Assembly: GCA_905221605.1 (NCBI GenBank)
Contig: CAJNDS010000513.1
Coordinates: 834,682-898,681, forward strand
Source of the DNA: Symbiodinium natans
Taxonomy: Eukaryota; Sar; Dinophyceae; Suessiales; Symbiodiniaceae
Direction: 5' to 3'
DNA: 64,000 bases
Both the position numbers and the translations under genes were made by a program. Each line of letters starts with the position of its first letter. The stretch's first letter is position 1. The notes under the pieces are model-generated. The model was not told the DNA's origin. It worked only from the letters and a program-made list of their open reading frames with translations, and did not search any database. Positions 1 to 30,642 of the stretch are shown piece by piece.

Positions 1-3000
1 CATAAAGCGAGCGTACGGGATCAAGGCGCGCACATGATTTTCAGTTCATTTTCTGTATTCATTCTGCAGCGGCACTGCGCGTGCCGCGAGGATTTCAACA
101 ACCTAATTCCCGGGCATGGTGGCATGATGGACCGCTTTGACTGTCAATTCGTCATGTGCGGTGCTGAGCGATCAGATTCCGCAAGCTGATGAACGAGTGA
201 CATGATCGCAAGACCACAATTGGAGGTTCCTCTGCACCTTCGTTCACATACGTACCTTCTGCCAAACTCCAGTCACAGCCGCGGCCCAAGGCCTTTAACG
301 TTTAAGCCTTGCATGTTCAGCTCTCGCATACGCCCCATGCCGCGTGTGTGGCGGAGCGCAAAGGTCGAAATGCTGTTGGCGACTGCAGTCCGGCTCCAAG
401 CATGCACTCCGCTTCCCTCTTGGCTGTTGTAATCATACTTCGCGCGCGTCTGGAAAGCCATGGCGCCAGCCATGAAATCTTGCATCAGGTGATGCAGTAG
501 GTGTGATATCTGATGTTTTCATATGCCTCCGAGGTCTCCAGGCCGTCATTTCCTAATGTTTCCTAAACGTTTCCGAACTTCTTGTGTTCCAACTGTTTGG
601 GAGCCTGCGCAAAGCTAAGCCTCGGTGCAGTCTAGCTTTCGAGGCAAGGTTCGTTGTTGACGTAGAAGCTTAGATTGTTGTATAATGTTGCGCACCGATA
701 CCTCGGTTTCACTGCAGCCTCGGCGTGCCTCAGCTCTTCTTGAGAATGCTTGAGATGCTCGAGTCAAGAGTAAGTCTATTTCGATGTTGGCACTTGCAGC
801 TGCTTGCATCCCATCTCGGTCCTGGCCTCTGGCTGCAGTATTGCGGTTTTTTCGCAGATAGAATCCTGAGAGACTGCCTTGCATCCGCACCTGCCAGGCT
901 CGACTTAGCCTGCCTGAGAAGCAGGACTGCTGGACTGGCTCTTCCCTGCATGTGGAGATGCAGACATGTGCCATGATTTGTTTTGTGGGTCCTCCACATT
1001 TGTTGGGACGGTCAGGTCCTGATCGACAGATTGCAGGAGCAGGTCGCAGCTCGATAAGTGCCTGGGCACGCGGCGCAGAAGTCATGCTTACAGAAACTTC
1101 AGCGCGCAGCAGTCCAAAACAGAGTGCTGATTTTTCGCACCTAGTTAGCCAGGTTTAGCGGAGCGGTTGGGGGCAGTGTAGAGCAAGGCAAGTCTTCACG
1201 CTGACAGCTGTCTTTGTGTTGGCCGCGGCCGTCGGAGGAGTGGGCTTGGCAAGCCGGCAAGCCTTCAGACCCTCAAAGCACCTTCGAGTAAGCCTAAGCT
1301 ATCCTAAGCTCAAGCATTTGGGCAGAAACGGGCTCAAGGAGCCAATGGCTCAAGAGGGCTGGCGCAGCGGGTGGGGCCATCAAGAGGGCACCAGATCACG
1401 ATGCGCCGTGGGAGGCACAAGAGGCGTTTTGCACGCGCAAGGGGATCGGAAATCCGACAAGGGAGGTGCGCACCATGCTTGTGGGTGTTCCGAACTTGGC
1501 AAGAGGCTCTTTTGCTGTCTTCCTTTGGTTCTCGTGCAACTCTTTACCAGTCCCAGCCACTTCGCAGTTCCGAGAAGCAGTGTGTGACCTGTCCGGCCTG
1601 CTCGCTCTGCCCTTGGCTTGCGGCCCGGTAGCCGTGGCATTTCTGGAAGCTGTCCTTTGCATTCCAAGCTTTGGTAAGCCCGTGGTGATAGGTCACATAA
1701 CTAGAAATGGTAGAAGAGATATATAGGGCTACCCGCTGATGCAACCACACAGTCAAAGCCACCAGATTCATACCCGACAGTGGAATAGCCTTCATACTTC
1801 ATACTGCAGACGTATTCAGAGTCCCTCCAAATCAGAAGCAGCAACTAATTGCAGCCTCTAAAATGAGATCAACAGGGATTGGCAAGACGCCGCAGGCCGT
1901 GATATGCAGTCTTTGCGTTTGCCATGCTTGTGCCATGCCTGCTCAGTTGTCCATTTCCCGCCTTGCGCGCGTGTAGCACCAGCTCGATTGTGTTGGTGGA
2001 AAGGTCGCGGCTCCTCCTGTTGCAGCGGCACATGGCCAGGTTCTGTTTGCACCGCCACAGGCGGATGGGGATTCGACATGGTGCGTCCATTGGCCCTAGG
2101 AATTGAAGAGCAAATGCATGCGAATCCATGTCATCAGGATGTGTCGCGCTGATTGTTACAAGCCTGTACCCGCGGGTAGGTTAAGTCGTATCTTCTTGTG
2201 TGAAGTCGTATCTCGGGCGCGTGCACGCTGGGGATTCGCGAATTCCAAGATTGGTCAGAACCCACTTGCACCAGCAAGCAGAAATCTCATTCACGACAAC
2301 ACCCCTCATCTTTAGGGGCAAAGTTCCTGGCGTGCAACATTCCGCGACAACAGCTCAAACGAGCTCTCTGCAGAGTGCTTTAAATTCATTGAGGGCTACT
2401 GCTGTACGGAAAGGGACGTACGGCCCTCGCAACGGCTCGCGCAGGACTCGCGCAGAAGCACATACGGTCACTACCCACATATAGACCTTGCGGACAACAA
2501 GCGCTTCTCTTTCGAGCGTGTAGTGCCGAATGCATACTTTGCTCATGTGCATGTCGCGCGCGTGCACTCGCAGAATGGCATCAATTGCTGTCTTTGTGCT
2601 CACACAAATGTGCTCCCCTCCAAGGCGTGCGGTGACAAAAGCGTGTTTGCATGTGTGTCGAGAACATGCGCGTGCGGCGCGTGCACATTGGGGGAACGGC
2701 CTCAGCATATGTCTTTGTGATGCGACTTTACGCGGGGTGATGTGACTTCGCTCACGGCCGCGTGTCATTGGGGAGATGTGACTTCACACGCAAAGATGTG
2801 AGTTAACCAAGCCCCTAGGAGGACACATGGGCGTGCGGCTTCATGCGGCTTCGTTTTTGCATTCTTGATGTATATTTCTTGATTATGAGGGTGTTGGACA
2901 CATGCTTGGCTGACCTCACATCCAAAGACAACACCCGTTTATCCTTTCTGATTGACGCGGCAGAACACAGATGCCAGTGTAGGAGGAGCAGGAATCGTTG

Positions 3001-4058
3001 CCAGCATGCTGCTACTGTAATGGTCAGTATGTAGCCTACAGGCACAGGGAGTGCGCTGCAGCGCCAACAGAAGTTTTCTTCCAAGTTGAGAAGAAGAAAA
3101 GCGTGCCCATGTTTGAGAAGCGAAATTCAGCGAACTTTGTGGCCGGATTGTTCTGCGAAGTTCTGACGGAGGTGTGTGCAGCAACTACAATTCCGGGTGA
3201 AGACTGTGTCTTTGCAAGGCGAAGTCCTCGCCGCAATTTGATCCGCAGCCGCAAAGCAAGGCAACTGATTCGATACTCACGTGAAGCGAGCCGTATCGAT
3301 GCCTTGTCTGCTTTTACTGGTGGCTTTGCCAATGCATCCGGCAGATCTGATCTCATCAGGCTTCCCGATGTCTACTCCTTGCGCTGCCACCAGCACTGTG
3401 TGCTCCAACTGTGGTCAGGCCTGGTTTCTCACGTGTCAACTCCCAGTTTGCGCATGTCAAGAGCAAAGTGATGTGAGGGCACTACGGCGGCGTGGCAGGT
3501 CAGCAGGGGACCACAATTCACACCCGAGCCGTTGCCGATGCCGCCTCATGTCGCGTGCCTCAGTGCAGGCGCTACTCCAGGGCACCCCCGACGATGCTCC
3601 GCAACAGCAATCGCGAGGCGAAATGTCGCGAGATGCTTGTTCCAGCTATAATATCCATGAGTCGCAGTCCGTGGCGCTGCTTGTTCAGGCGTGTGCCGCA
3701 CGGCGAGGCATCCTTTCTGCGCTGCTCGTGAACAGCGTGAGTGGCATCCCAGCCAGGGCGCAAGACCGACTATAGTCCGACTATGCAAGATTTGTAGAAT
3801 TTCCAGAGCACTCAATACGGCACTCGTTCACTAGTCACTAGTTGACGGCTGAGGCCGAGGCTGAAGCGGCCACCTCGCCGCCGCCTCGCTTCGAAGAAAA
3901 GACCTTCATGGTCCAATGTCTCACTGGGACCCAGGTTGTCCTGGCTGCCCATAGACGAGGCCCCACAGCAGGTGCAAACCTTTGCTGGCCATGCTGGCCC
4001 ACTACATGGCTGTTTTTCAGTCGCAGGCAGAAAAGGCAGAGTTTGTTTGTGTTGCCAG
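1..4058. other. No supportable gene; possible 5' part of the carrier gene
   Basis: I see no recognisable protein family, RNA gene or repeat array here. Open frames of 157 residues (2998-3471, +) and 164 residues (3281-3775, +) exist. The second begins with a hydrophobic, signal-peptide-like stretch (MKRAVSMPCLLLLVALP) but neither resembles a family I know, and they overlap in different frames. A 156-residue minus-strand frame (615-1085) has no recognisable motif. The missing N-terminal exon or exons of the carrier gene that begins to be readable at 4059 must lie in this stretch or beyond its left edge, but I could not identify them. The decayed telomere-like text that fills the right part of the window is absent. 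Confidence 0.5.
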
Positions 4059-7000
4059 GCGGAAACGTTCGAGCGCATTGAGTCCGACTCACAATGGAGC
4101 GTGGACTTCATCGTGTACTTGGCACGGATCCTCCTGAACTACGATGAGGCATTAAGAAGCTAAGGAATGAGGGCAGGCAAAGTCCTTTCTTCGGGTGATG
4201 CACTCAGTTTGCAGAGTTTGCAGAGTTTGCAGGCTTCAGCCACTTGGTGGAAGGCGGGGTGAGAGTGGGCGAAAGGTCTGATTTCACACGCGATGTCCTT
4301 CACTTCTCCATGTTTTTTTCTTCACTGTTCAGAATGAAGTGGTCCCCACCGTGGAAGCGACCCTGGACATCTCGACACCCCAGTGGGTCCGTGCAAACAA
4401 GCGGGCCGCCAAGCTGAGAGACATCTTTGCAGGCCCCTGCGAGCAAATCGTCGTGCCGTTTGCGAAGTTTTGCGCACGGATGGAACATGTTTTTGCGCTG
4501 CAGACTACACTGCCTCCGTGGAGCTCGGCCTACGGCGGTACCAAGAAGAAGGCTTGGAGGGGAAATTCCAAGTTCAGAACTCTTTTTGAACAGCGTGTAA
4601 GAGCGGTCTGCAGCATGATTCGCATCGAGGCCGGCGCCAGTCAGGCGGGCGTGAGAGAGTTTTTGAAGCATGTTCATTCGGGCATTCAAGCCTGAAGCGC
4701 ACTGCGTATAGGACTGCTGAGGCGCCTGGTCAACAGGCACGCAGAGATTCATGGAGGGCGGGGGATGGTAGTGAGAAAGTGAAAGAGAAAATTAATTCGC
4801 CTTACTTCACAGAGCCGAGACCAGAAAGAACATCGACCCAAGACTACAAGCGTACTTCACGGAAGGAAGTGTACGAATGTACGTGCAAATTGGTCCGCGG
4901 AGGGGTTCTTCGAAAGGTGTATGTATGTATGTATGTATATATGTACATAGAAATTTTCACAAATAGACACATATATATATATATAGTATATGTACATAGG
5001 TGCTTCTCTCCTCCTGCTTTCTCTTTCCTTGCTGCTTCTCGACTTTTTCTTTTTCTCCCTCTTGCTCTCTCTCAAGCTGGCTCGCTCGCTCTTTCATGGC
5101 AGGTACGGGTCAAGCCCGGAGGGCAGACGGCAACTGGCACTGGCCTTTTGCTTACTGGAGGACCAGCCACTTGAGCTGCTCAGCGAGATCCTGAGCTCCT
5201 TGAAGGTCGAGAACCGCTTGGAGGCCCATGAGACAGGGCATGCGCAACACAAGAAGAGCCACTGGGCCACTAGCCGCTCCTCATCTTGGGTCATCTTCTC
5301 TGAACTTCTTTGTCATCTCATTTTTGAGGGCCCGACCTGATCAGGGACATTCAGGGACTAGCCACAGGGATTGCCACATCGGTACGCAAATTGAATGGGG
5401 ATGCACAGAATGACGTTTGAAAATGGGAGGATGCAGTGATGCAGTGCGTGATGGGAGACGCAGAGTGACGATCGATCAAACTAAGCAAGCCGTCGGCCAG
5501 CCAGCAGATGCTGGACAACATCCCGCACAGTCCGGGCCGAGCTGAGTGCAAATGTAGTCGTCCGAAAGGAGGCAAAAAGGGGAACGCCTCGGCGATGTTG
5601 AAACAGAAGAATGGGCTAGCTGAGCTCTTCACAGACCAGAACGAACCAAGTCTTCGCAAGATTAAAATACAGTCGGGTGTGGAGGTCCATCTTGCCGACA
5701 CGCCAAGATAGGAGTTTAAAGCACTGGGTGCTACATGAGCAACGCCGTGTCGCTTGTGTTTTTGAATGATACGGTCCCGGTTAGTTGAAGCTTTGCGTTG
5801 GGTTGTATGGATGTTGTATGGTTCATCATTGCAGTCGCTGCTTGTGCCTCAGCTGCACAGGCAGTGGTAGAAGATGGTATAAGCATGCTCTACATCGGCC
5901 CCTAAAGCCTCATGCCAGGAACAAGCTTGATTTAGTCTGTTTAAACTCACGTCTCACAAGTCATGAGCGTTGTTTTTTTCGGAGGCCATGTTCTCGCCTG
6001 CACTTCCGGACTACCTGGCCATGGACCCCACTCGTCTCCTTCCCGACACACAGTATCCGGTCTGGGACTTAAACGACAGCTCTAGGGATAGTATGGATAG
6101 TGAGCTAAGTGTGAGAGACATTCAAGCTTTTAAGAAAGGTCTGGAATGGTGGCCAGCAGCGATGGGTCATCCCCGGCTTGCAGGCAGGAGGGGGGCAAGT
6201 GTAAGCACATGGGCCTGTCGTTGGCTGATCGGCTGGGGTCTGCTGGCGGGTTGACTTTGAAGTACTGCGCTGCGGTTGGTGACGCCGTCTGACAGAACCC
6301 GGATGCTTGTACCCAAAATCCATATACATAAGTCTCATGGCCCCCAAGCCGTCGCAAGCAGTTTACTACGCTTGGCACCTGGAAAGAATCAGTGCAGGCA
6401 GCCGAGCCCTACAAAAGTGCTGAGACCTGAGTTGTGCAGTCGCCTCTCAATCCGGTTGAACACATCATTTAATGCATCTTCCCCTGCGAGCCTCCAGGCC
6501 TTCGACGACAAGAGCGGCGCTGTACTCAGCGTCTTCGGCGCACGCGGGACGGAGGTTTTGGTGAAGGACGCTCTCAGAGAAGTTTTTTGTGCATTGCGCG
6601 TGGAGCGCTACGGACCGTGCAGAAGTTCAGCCAGTGTTCAGTCGTGTGCTGCTAGGAACGGCCTTTGAGTCTCTCAGACTACGGCTTCTTTGCGCTTAGC
6701 GGCGCCTTTGGGTGCTCCGTGACGCACAGTCTGGTGATCCCTCTGGACGTAGTGAAGACGAGGCTTCAGGCAGAGCCTTCACGATACGATGGGTTGGTGT
6801 CGGGGGCGATTCAGATTTCGAAGGATGAGGGCGTGCTCTCTCTGCTGGCGGGCTGGGAGCCCACTCTTCTCGGGTATCTTTGGTATGGCATCACTGTGTA
6901 CCCTGGCTACGAGTTCTTCAAGCGCCTCTACCTCTCCCTTATCCCGAATGAATCTCTGCGTGTCCTGCTGGTCCTCCTCGCGGGTGCCACTGCCACTGTG

Positions 7001-8829
7001 TTCGCCTGCTTTGGCGTGTGCCCGGCAGAGGCCTGCCGCATACGCATGGTCACAGACAAGGAGCCGAGTTGTGTTAACTGCTTAAGCATTGAATTCATGT
7101 TGATTGTGTGCTGACGGTGCGTTTGTGATGGAGTGTGACCGAATTCTTCCGCATGTTCAATCGTACGGGTGCAGCTTCTGCTGCACTTGCTTTTGTGGCA
7201 GACCAGGAGATGCGGAACTGCTCCCTGCTCCAGGCGCAGACTCGTGCTACGAATTAACACAAGTTCAAGCATGTGAAACCGACCCCGCCCGGCACCACAC
7301 TCCCTTCCCAGGTGGTGCAGCGCATCTCGCGGGACGAGGGCGTAGGTGTTCTCTTCGATGGGCTTGGGACACTGCTGGTGCGGCAAGTGCTCTTCGGGAT
7401 GATGAAATTCCTTGTCTTCGACTACTTTGCAGACTTTGTCTTTGACCTCATGCCTGCCCTGGCAGAGAAAACCGAGACCCAGCTCCTGGTGACTTCCTGA
7501 GCCTCACTGCAATGGGGCTGGGGGCTTGTCGTGACACCACGCGATATGCTCCGAATGCCTCCGAGGTCTCGTTCGTCTCCGGGGCCGTGGCCGGACTGAG
7601 CTCCTCAATAATATCGCAGCCCGCGGACACCATCCTTACTAGAATGAATCAGAAGCTCTGCGAAACGGTGAGTGGCAAAGTTCACTTGTGCTTTGGCCTT
7701 GCAAACCAGTGCAAGCGATCCCAGGAAGCAGGGTCGCGCCTTCTTTCTAGAAACCGGCCGCGAGATCCTCGAGGAGCAAGGCGCCCAAGGCCCCCTGGGA
7801 GAAAACCAAGAACAGTTGCTGAAGCTTCACGTTAGTTTTGCAACCTCATGACTCATGACGTTGCTTGAGGATTTTTCGCCGGCCTCGGTTCTCGAAGTTT
7901 ATGGGCTGCGTGCATCATCAGCGGGCAGTTCTTTCTCTACGACGCAGGGTCCTCAGGCGTTGACTGTGCCATGCAATGCCGTCCTGCTGTAGTAGATGTT
8001 TTCTTGTGTTGAAGAATATGAAAGATATTGTACATGTTCTCGTCGGTATCCAGCTGCTCAAACCCATCTGAAAATGCTCATTTCCTTGACGAAGATCTAG
8101 TATGCTCCGCTCCCGTTCCAAAGGGTCTCGTAGGGGCCGAACTATCTAATTGGAATGAAGCCTGCTTGCTGAGTTCATTTTTTTCGTTTGTTTAAATTGC
8201 GCGGGGAAAGGAGATGTACATCAATTCAAGATTTTGCCCATCCAGCAGCACGAGACTTTTCAACTCCAGCGGAAGATTTGGAATGGATTTGCTGCTCAGA
8301 AGGATGCTTTAGGGCTGATCAACCAGGAGCTTCATTCCGACAACGAGATGCGCTTCCCTCAAGGTTGCGAGCGTTGTTTCGTCTCGAGATCGGCCAACAA
8401 AGTTGTTTTGGACTGAGCTGCGTGTGTTTGTACAATGCTTTATGACACGATCCGCCAAAAATCAACCACGAGTCAAAATGTCCGAGTGTTGCTCGTCCAG
8501 CCTGTAAAGCATTGCTTGGTGCAAAAGCTGCACATCAAATTTGAAAAAAGTAACAGTATGTGACAGCTGAGGTCTGCAAGTCGTTCCTTGGAGTCAAGGA
8601 CGGTGGTCACGGTCAGGCTGCAGTGAGGCTGCAGACAGAAATGGCATGGCGCGCATTGTTTAGCTTCATTCTTATTCGAGGACCTGCGGATGTTCCTGAA
8701 CGTGCAGCTTTAGATTCGCAGAGAGGCGGTAAAAAACAGGGCCACTCTATTCTAGCTTCAGTTCTACTGCCAGACTCCAGTCGTTATAGCTTGATATGCC
8801 TTCAGGATGAAACACCTCAACACACGTGA
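4059..8829 (+). CDS. Mitochondrial carrier family protein (phosphate-carrier type) with long N-terminal region, 5' partial
   Basis: A membrane transporter of the six-helix SLC25 family, most like phosphate carriers. Exons by frame and family: 4059-4148, 4333-4432, 4504-4561, 5103-5223, 5985-6086, 6498-6569, 6656-7060, 7312-7488, 7566-7667, 7732-7798, 7870-7943, 8572-8829; phases agree throughout and give 541 residues. Carrier signatures are PLDVVKTR (repeat 1), CPAEACRIR (repeat 2) and QPADTILTR (repeat 3). Other typical segments are GWEPTLLGYLWYGITVYPGY, RQVLFGMMKF and GLGSRSLWAACIISGQFFLY. The first 181 residues are not carrier; they contain DFIVYLARILLNYDE and YGSSPEGRRQLALAFCLLE, which I remember from algal homologues but cannot name. 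Donors are GC (5), GA (4) and GT (2). A small exon may be missing between 7060 and 7312, because the join is about ten residues shorter than usual. The true start and the exact end after 8572 are uncertain. Substrate and organelle are inferred from family likeness only. Confidence 0.85.
4917..4999. repeat. TATG/TA microsatellite inside carrier intron
   Basis: A short (TATG)n tract and a (TA)n tract lie 40 bases apart in the intron between exons 4504-4561 and 5103-5223. Each ends in the same 11-base word, tatgtacatag, so the pair looks like a small local duplication that then expanded differently. Confidence 0.8.
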
Positions 8830-9435
8830 GACAGTGGCTTCACGCATGCGTCCGGAAAACTAGAGGCCCTGTTCACGTCAGCATTGAACAACTGCTGAGT
8901 CTGTGAGGCCCTGTACATGTTTCGATCATGCAACTTGCGGCAATGGCCATAATCCGCTTTTGTGCGCAAAGACCTCCGGGCCAAGCAGGTTCAGTCCTTA
9001 CTTGTGCCAACGCTCAGATTCGACCTTCCTATCCCCAAAAGTTACCTATGGGGAGGTTTAATACTTTGACTGGGGGGCGACATCCGGAAGCATGAAAGTC
9101 GCAAGACGTTCGAGACTTTTCCAGATTGTGCAACCCGTTCGAAGCGGCCGCCCTCTGCCAGCTGTTGGGCTGACGCAATACCGGAGAGGTCATGATGACA
9201 AGTGATGCAGGAAGAGCGACAATCGTAGAACTGGGTTGAACTCGCCGTCGACATACTCGATGCAGCTTACAGTAAGCCTGCTGTGTTGCCCATGGGCCGC
9301 AACAGGACTCCCGCGCCAATTCATGCATACAAATTGCACAAGATGCATACTACTGTAGAATGGCATGGCTTGCGACGGGAAAATATGCAACAGCAAGTGT
9401 GTACTGACTTTGTGAAGCTGAGCTTCCGCTGCGCC
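8830..9435. other. Spacer between carrier and reductase genes
   Basis: About 600 bases separate the last open frame of the carrier gene from the reductase ATG. I see no further exon, TATA box or AATAAA signal with any weight; dinoflagellate genes usually lack both. The short distance and shared strand fit the unidirectional gene order of dinoflagellates. Confidence 0.5.
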
Positions 9436-15402
<5,967 letters not shown>

Positions 15403-15539
15403 TGGCATTGTAGCGATTTTCCTGATCCGATCTACATGCCTATAAGATCCGCTGGTGCTCTGTGAAAGTGCTTGAAAGGAAAACAGAGCCGAAGAGAAAT
15501 GTTGCTGGCATCGTTTGGCCTTCAGTAGAGGTAATGTAC

Positions 15540-15765
15540 TTGTAGTTGTAGTTTTCGTCGTCGTCGTTCTCGTTCTAGTTCCAGTTCCAGTTCTCTAGTC
15601 CTCTAGTTCTCTAGTCGTCTAGTTTTTTCGTTAGTTCTTTAGTTCTCTAGTTCTCTAGTTCTAGGAGTAGGCGTGGCAGTGGCAGTGGCAGTGGCAGTGG
15701 CAGTGGCAAGAGCAGGAGGAGGAGGAGGAGCAGCAGCAGCAGGAGGAGCAGCAGGATCAGGCAGG
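15540..15765. repeat. Cluster of decayed microsatellites after the reductase gene
   Basis: Starting 140 bases after the reductase stop codon the sequence runs through GTAGTT/GTCGTC, then repeated TTCTCTAG words, then (GGCAGT)n, then GGA and GCA triplets. Several short repeat types follow one another without unique DNA between them. Confidence 0.85.
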
Positions 15766-16052
15766 AGCAGGAGCTCGACTGCTGTGAAAGCATAAGCCCC
15801 ATTCCACCCAACGACTAAACCTGGAGAGCCAGCTTGCAGCAGAACGAAACGGTCTCTCACGGGCGTTTGGCAAGACCCTGACAGGCGCACCTCGCTAAGA
15901 GCGAGTGCATACGTGCGGTGCTTGAGCATATTGTGCAGCTTGGAAACATCAACCTCGGCAAAGGGGGCGTCGCCCTCGAGGCTCATGCCCCGTTTTCCCT
16001 CCCGCGCATGTGGCTGACTTGGTTTCGGGTACCCCGGGCAAACGGCTACCAT
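15639..16052 (-). CDS. Possible minus-strand exon, unrecognised
   Basis: A 137-residue minus-strand frame. Its first 85 or so residues, for example FAEVDVSKLHNMLKHRTYAL and RFVLLQAGSPGLVVGWNGAY, have a mixed, protein-like composition. Its last part is translated microsatellite (Ala-Pro then Ala-Thr runs), so even if the upper part is a real exon the C-terminus is doubtful. No family is recognised. It would be the only gene on the minus strand in this window, which argues against it. Confidence 0.22.
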   Translation of the reverse strand: MVAVCPGYPKPSQPHAREGKRGMSLEGDAPFAEVDVSKLHNMLKHRTYALALSEVRLSGSCQTPVRDRFVLLQAGSPGLVVGWNGAYAFTAVELLLLPDPAAPPAAAAPPPPPALATATATATATATPTPRTRELEN

Positions 16053-17526
16053 TCAGTCCCGCCTGAGAGCGAAACGTCCTCACACCGCTCCGAATGTAGC
16101 TCGGATGATCTGTGAAGTTGAACATTGTGGCAACAAGTGCTGTGAGCAGAGAATAACTGGAATAACAGGCAGCAAACTTTGAAACCCCCTTACCCGCTGA
16201 CCAGAAACACGAGGAGGCAGGAGAGGCCGTTTAGGGCAGTTTAGGGGGTTATTCGGAGGAGCCCACCCTCCTTCGCCTGTGCGCGCACATGTCTTCAGGG
16301 CAGGGAGACCGTCTTCTAAGAAAGCCCCCGCCGATGCTAAGCAGCAGCCTAAATCGCAAGTGTGCGCATTCCACGATGTTCAAACCTAAGGCCTATGAAC
16401 CCTAGACCCGAAAACCCTTTGGAACTCCTTTGCCTGACCATGTTGTTCGATAGATGCCGCTTCATCGCTTTTCGCCAATCTCTTACAAGCTTCACGTGCG
16501 GATCAGGTCGCACGAAATTCGAATTTCAATTGCCGTGGTATTCTGATCAGTACTTGGTCCTCCCTATGATGCCCGGGTCCGGGTCTACATATGTAGTACA
16601 GGCAGAGAAGTCTTACACACACACACATGGGTGCGTATGACCGCAGAAGCCTTGAGGCTCTGGCGGTAGGTCTTCTTTGTCCATCCATGCGGCCATGCGT
16701 AGGATGTCTTTGAGCTCAACGTCAACCCCTCCCAAACTCTGGACCCTATAGCCCTGTTCTGTGATCCGCTTATCGGCGGGGGTCGCTCTGCCGAGGTGAG
16801 AGTTTTGGGTTGATTGAGGTGTGGAAGGCTGCTTGTAGCTGTCCAAAGATGTCGGCTACATGGCTTGCCGTGCTGGCCTGTGCTGCAGTAGGCACTTCGG
16901 GCCGCTCCGCGATGAGTTCAGCGTAGGGTTAGGAGGAGCTTGGACAGTCAGAACGTGGTGGTGGGGATAAAAGTGTTTCATGGGGATCTTGTACAGGTTG
17001 TATAGGTGTCTCGTAGGGGTTAAATATGGTAGATTCTTAGACCAAACAGGGAACACCTACTTGGAACCCTCTTGGAAGGGACCCCCTTCAAGAAGCCGAA
17101 GAGAACCTAAAAGCTTCTTATTCGGGGTCTTTCCTGTTTGGGGCGCCCTAAACCTCGACGAACCACGAAACCCCAAAACCCCAAAAACACCCTATATATA
17201 AATACTCTACAAGACACCCCCCCACATTAAAGACCTTCTACTGTAAGGTCCTATCAATCCTTTATCAGAACTCCGCTGTAAACCTCCAAGCAGCTCTGGA
17301 GCTCTAGCAACACTTCTTGTACCCTCGTTGGGAGGTTCAGGGTACGTATAACTTAAGTCGAGCTGTGGAATCCAGCGATAAAGTTGCAAGTAGACTTAGG
17401 CGACTGGTAAGTGGATTGTGACTACACCTGAGCCCTAAAACCCTCAAGTCTCCTTATGAACCCTACAAGCTCCCAAAGACCCTGTAAGAACCTCCATGAC
17501 ACCCTATAGCGGCCCAAGCCGTTCAG

Positions 17527-30642
<13,116 letters not shown>

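Larger units (their letters stand above)
15403..17526. other. Spacer between reductase and glycine-rich/VWD gene
   Basis: Apart from the microsatellite cluster at its left end and the doubtful minus-strand frame, I recognise no gene. The telomere-like text begins here, with TTTAGGG-like words near 16230, and from 17030 C-rich text runs up to the first visible exon of the next gene at 17527. The true 5' end of that gene, with signal peptide, probably lies in this interval but I could not find it. Confidence 0.5.

Noticed and set aside
615-1085. 156-residue minus-strand frame
   Set aside because: No recognisable motif, and overlapping frames on the other strand are equally open.
1320-1360. Relic of the dinoflagellate spliced leader (word ggctcaag, twice)
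   Set aside because: Only about eight bases agree and the upstream part does not match. Similar 8-base hits occur elsewhere in the window, for example near 52045 and 23870, so it is chance level.
2998-3775. 157- and 164-residue + frames
   Set aside because: They overlap in different frames with no family likeness. The signal-like start of the second is suggestive only, so I did not call a gene.
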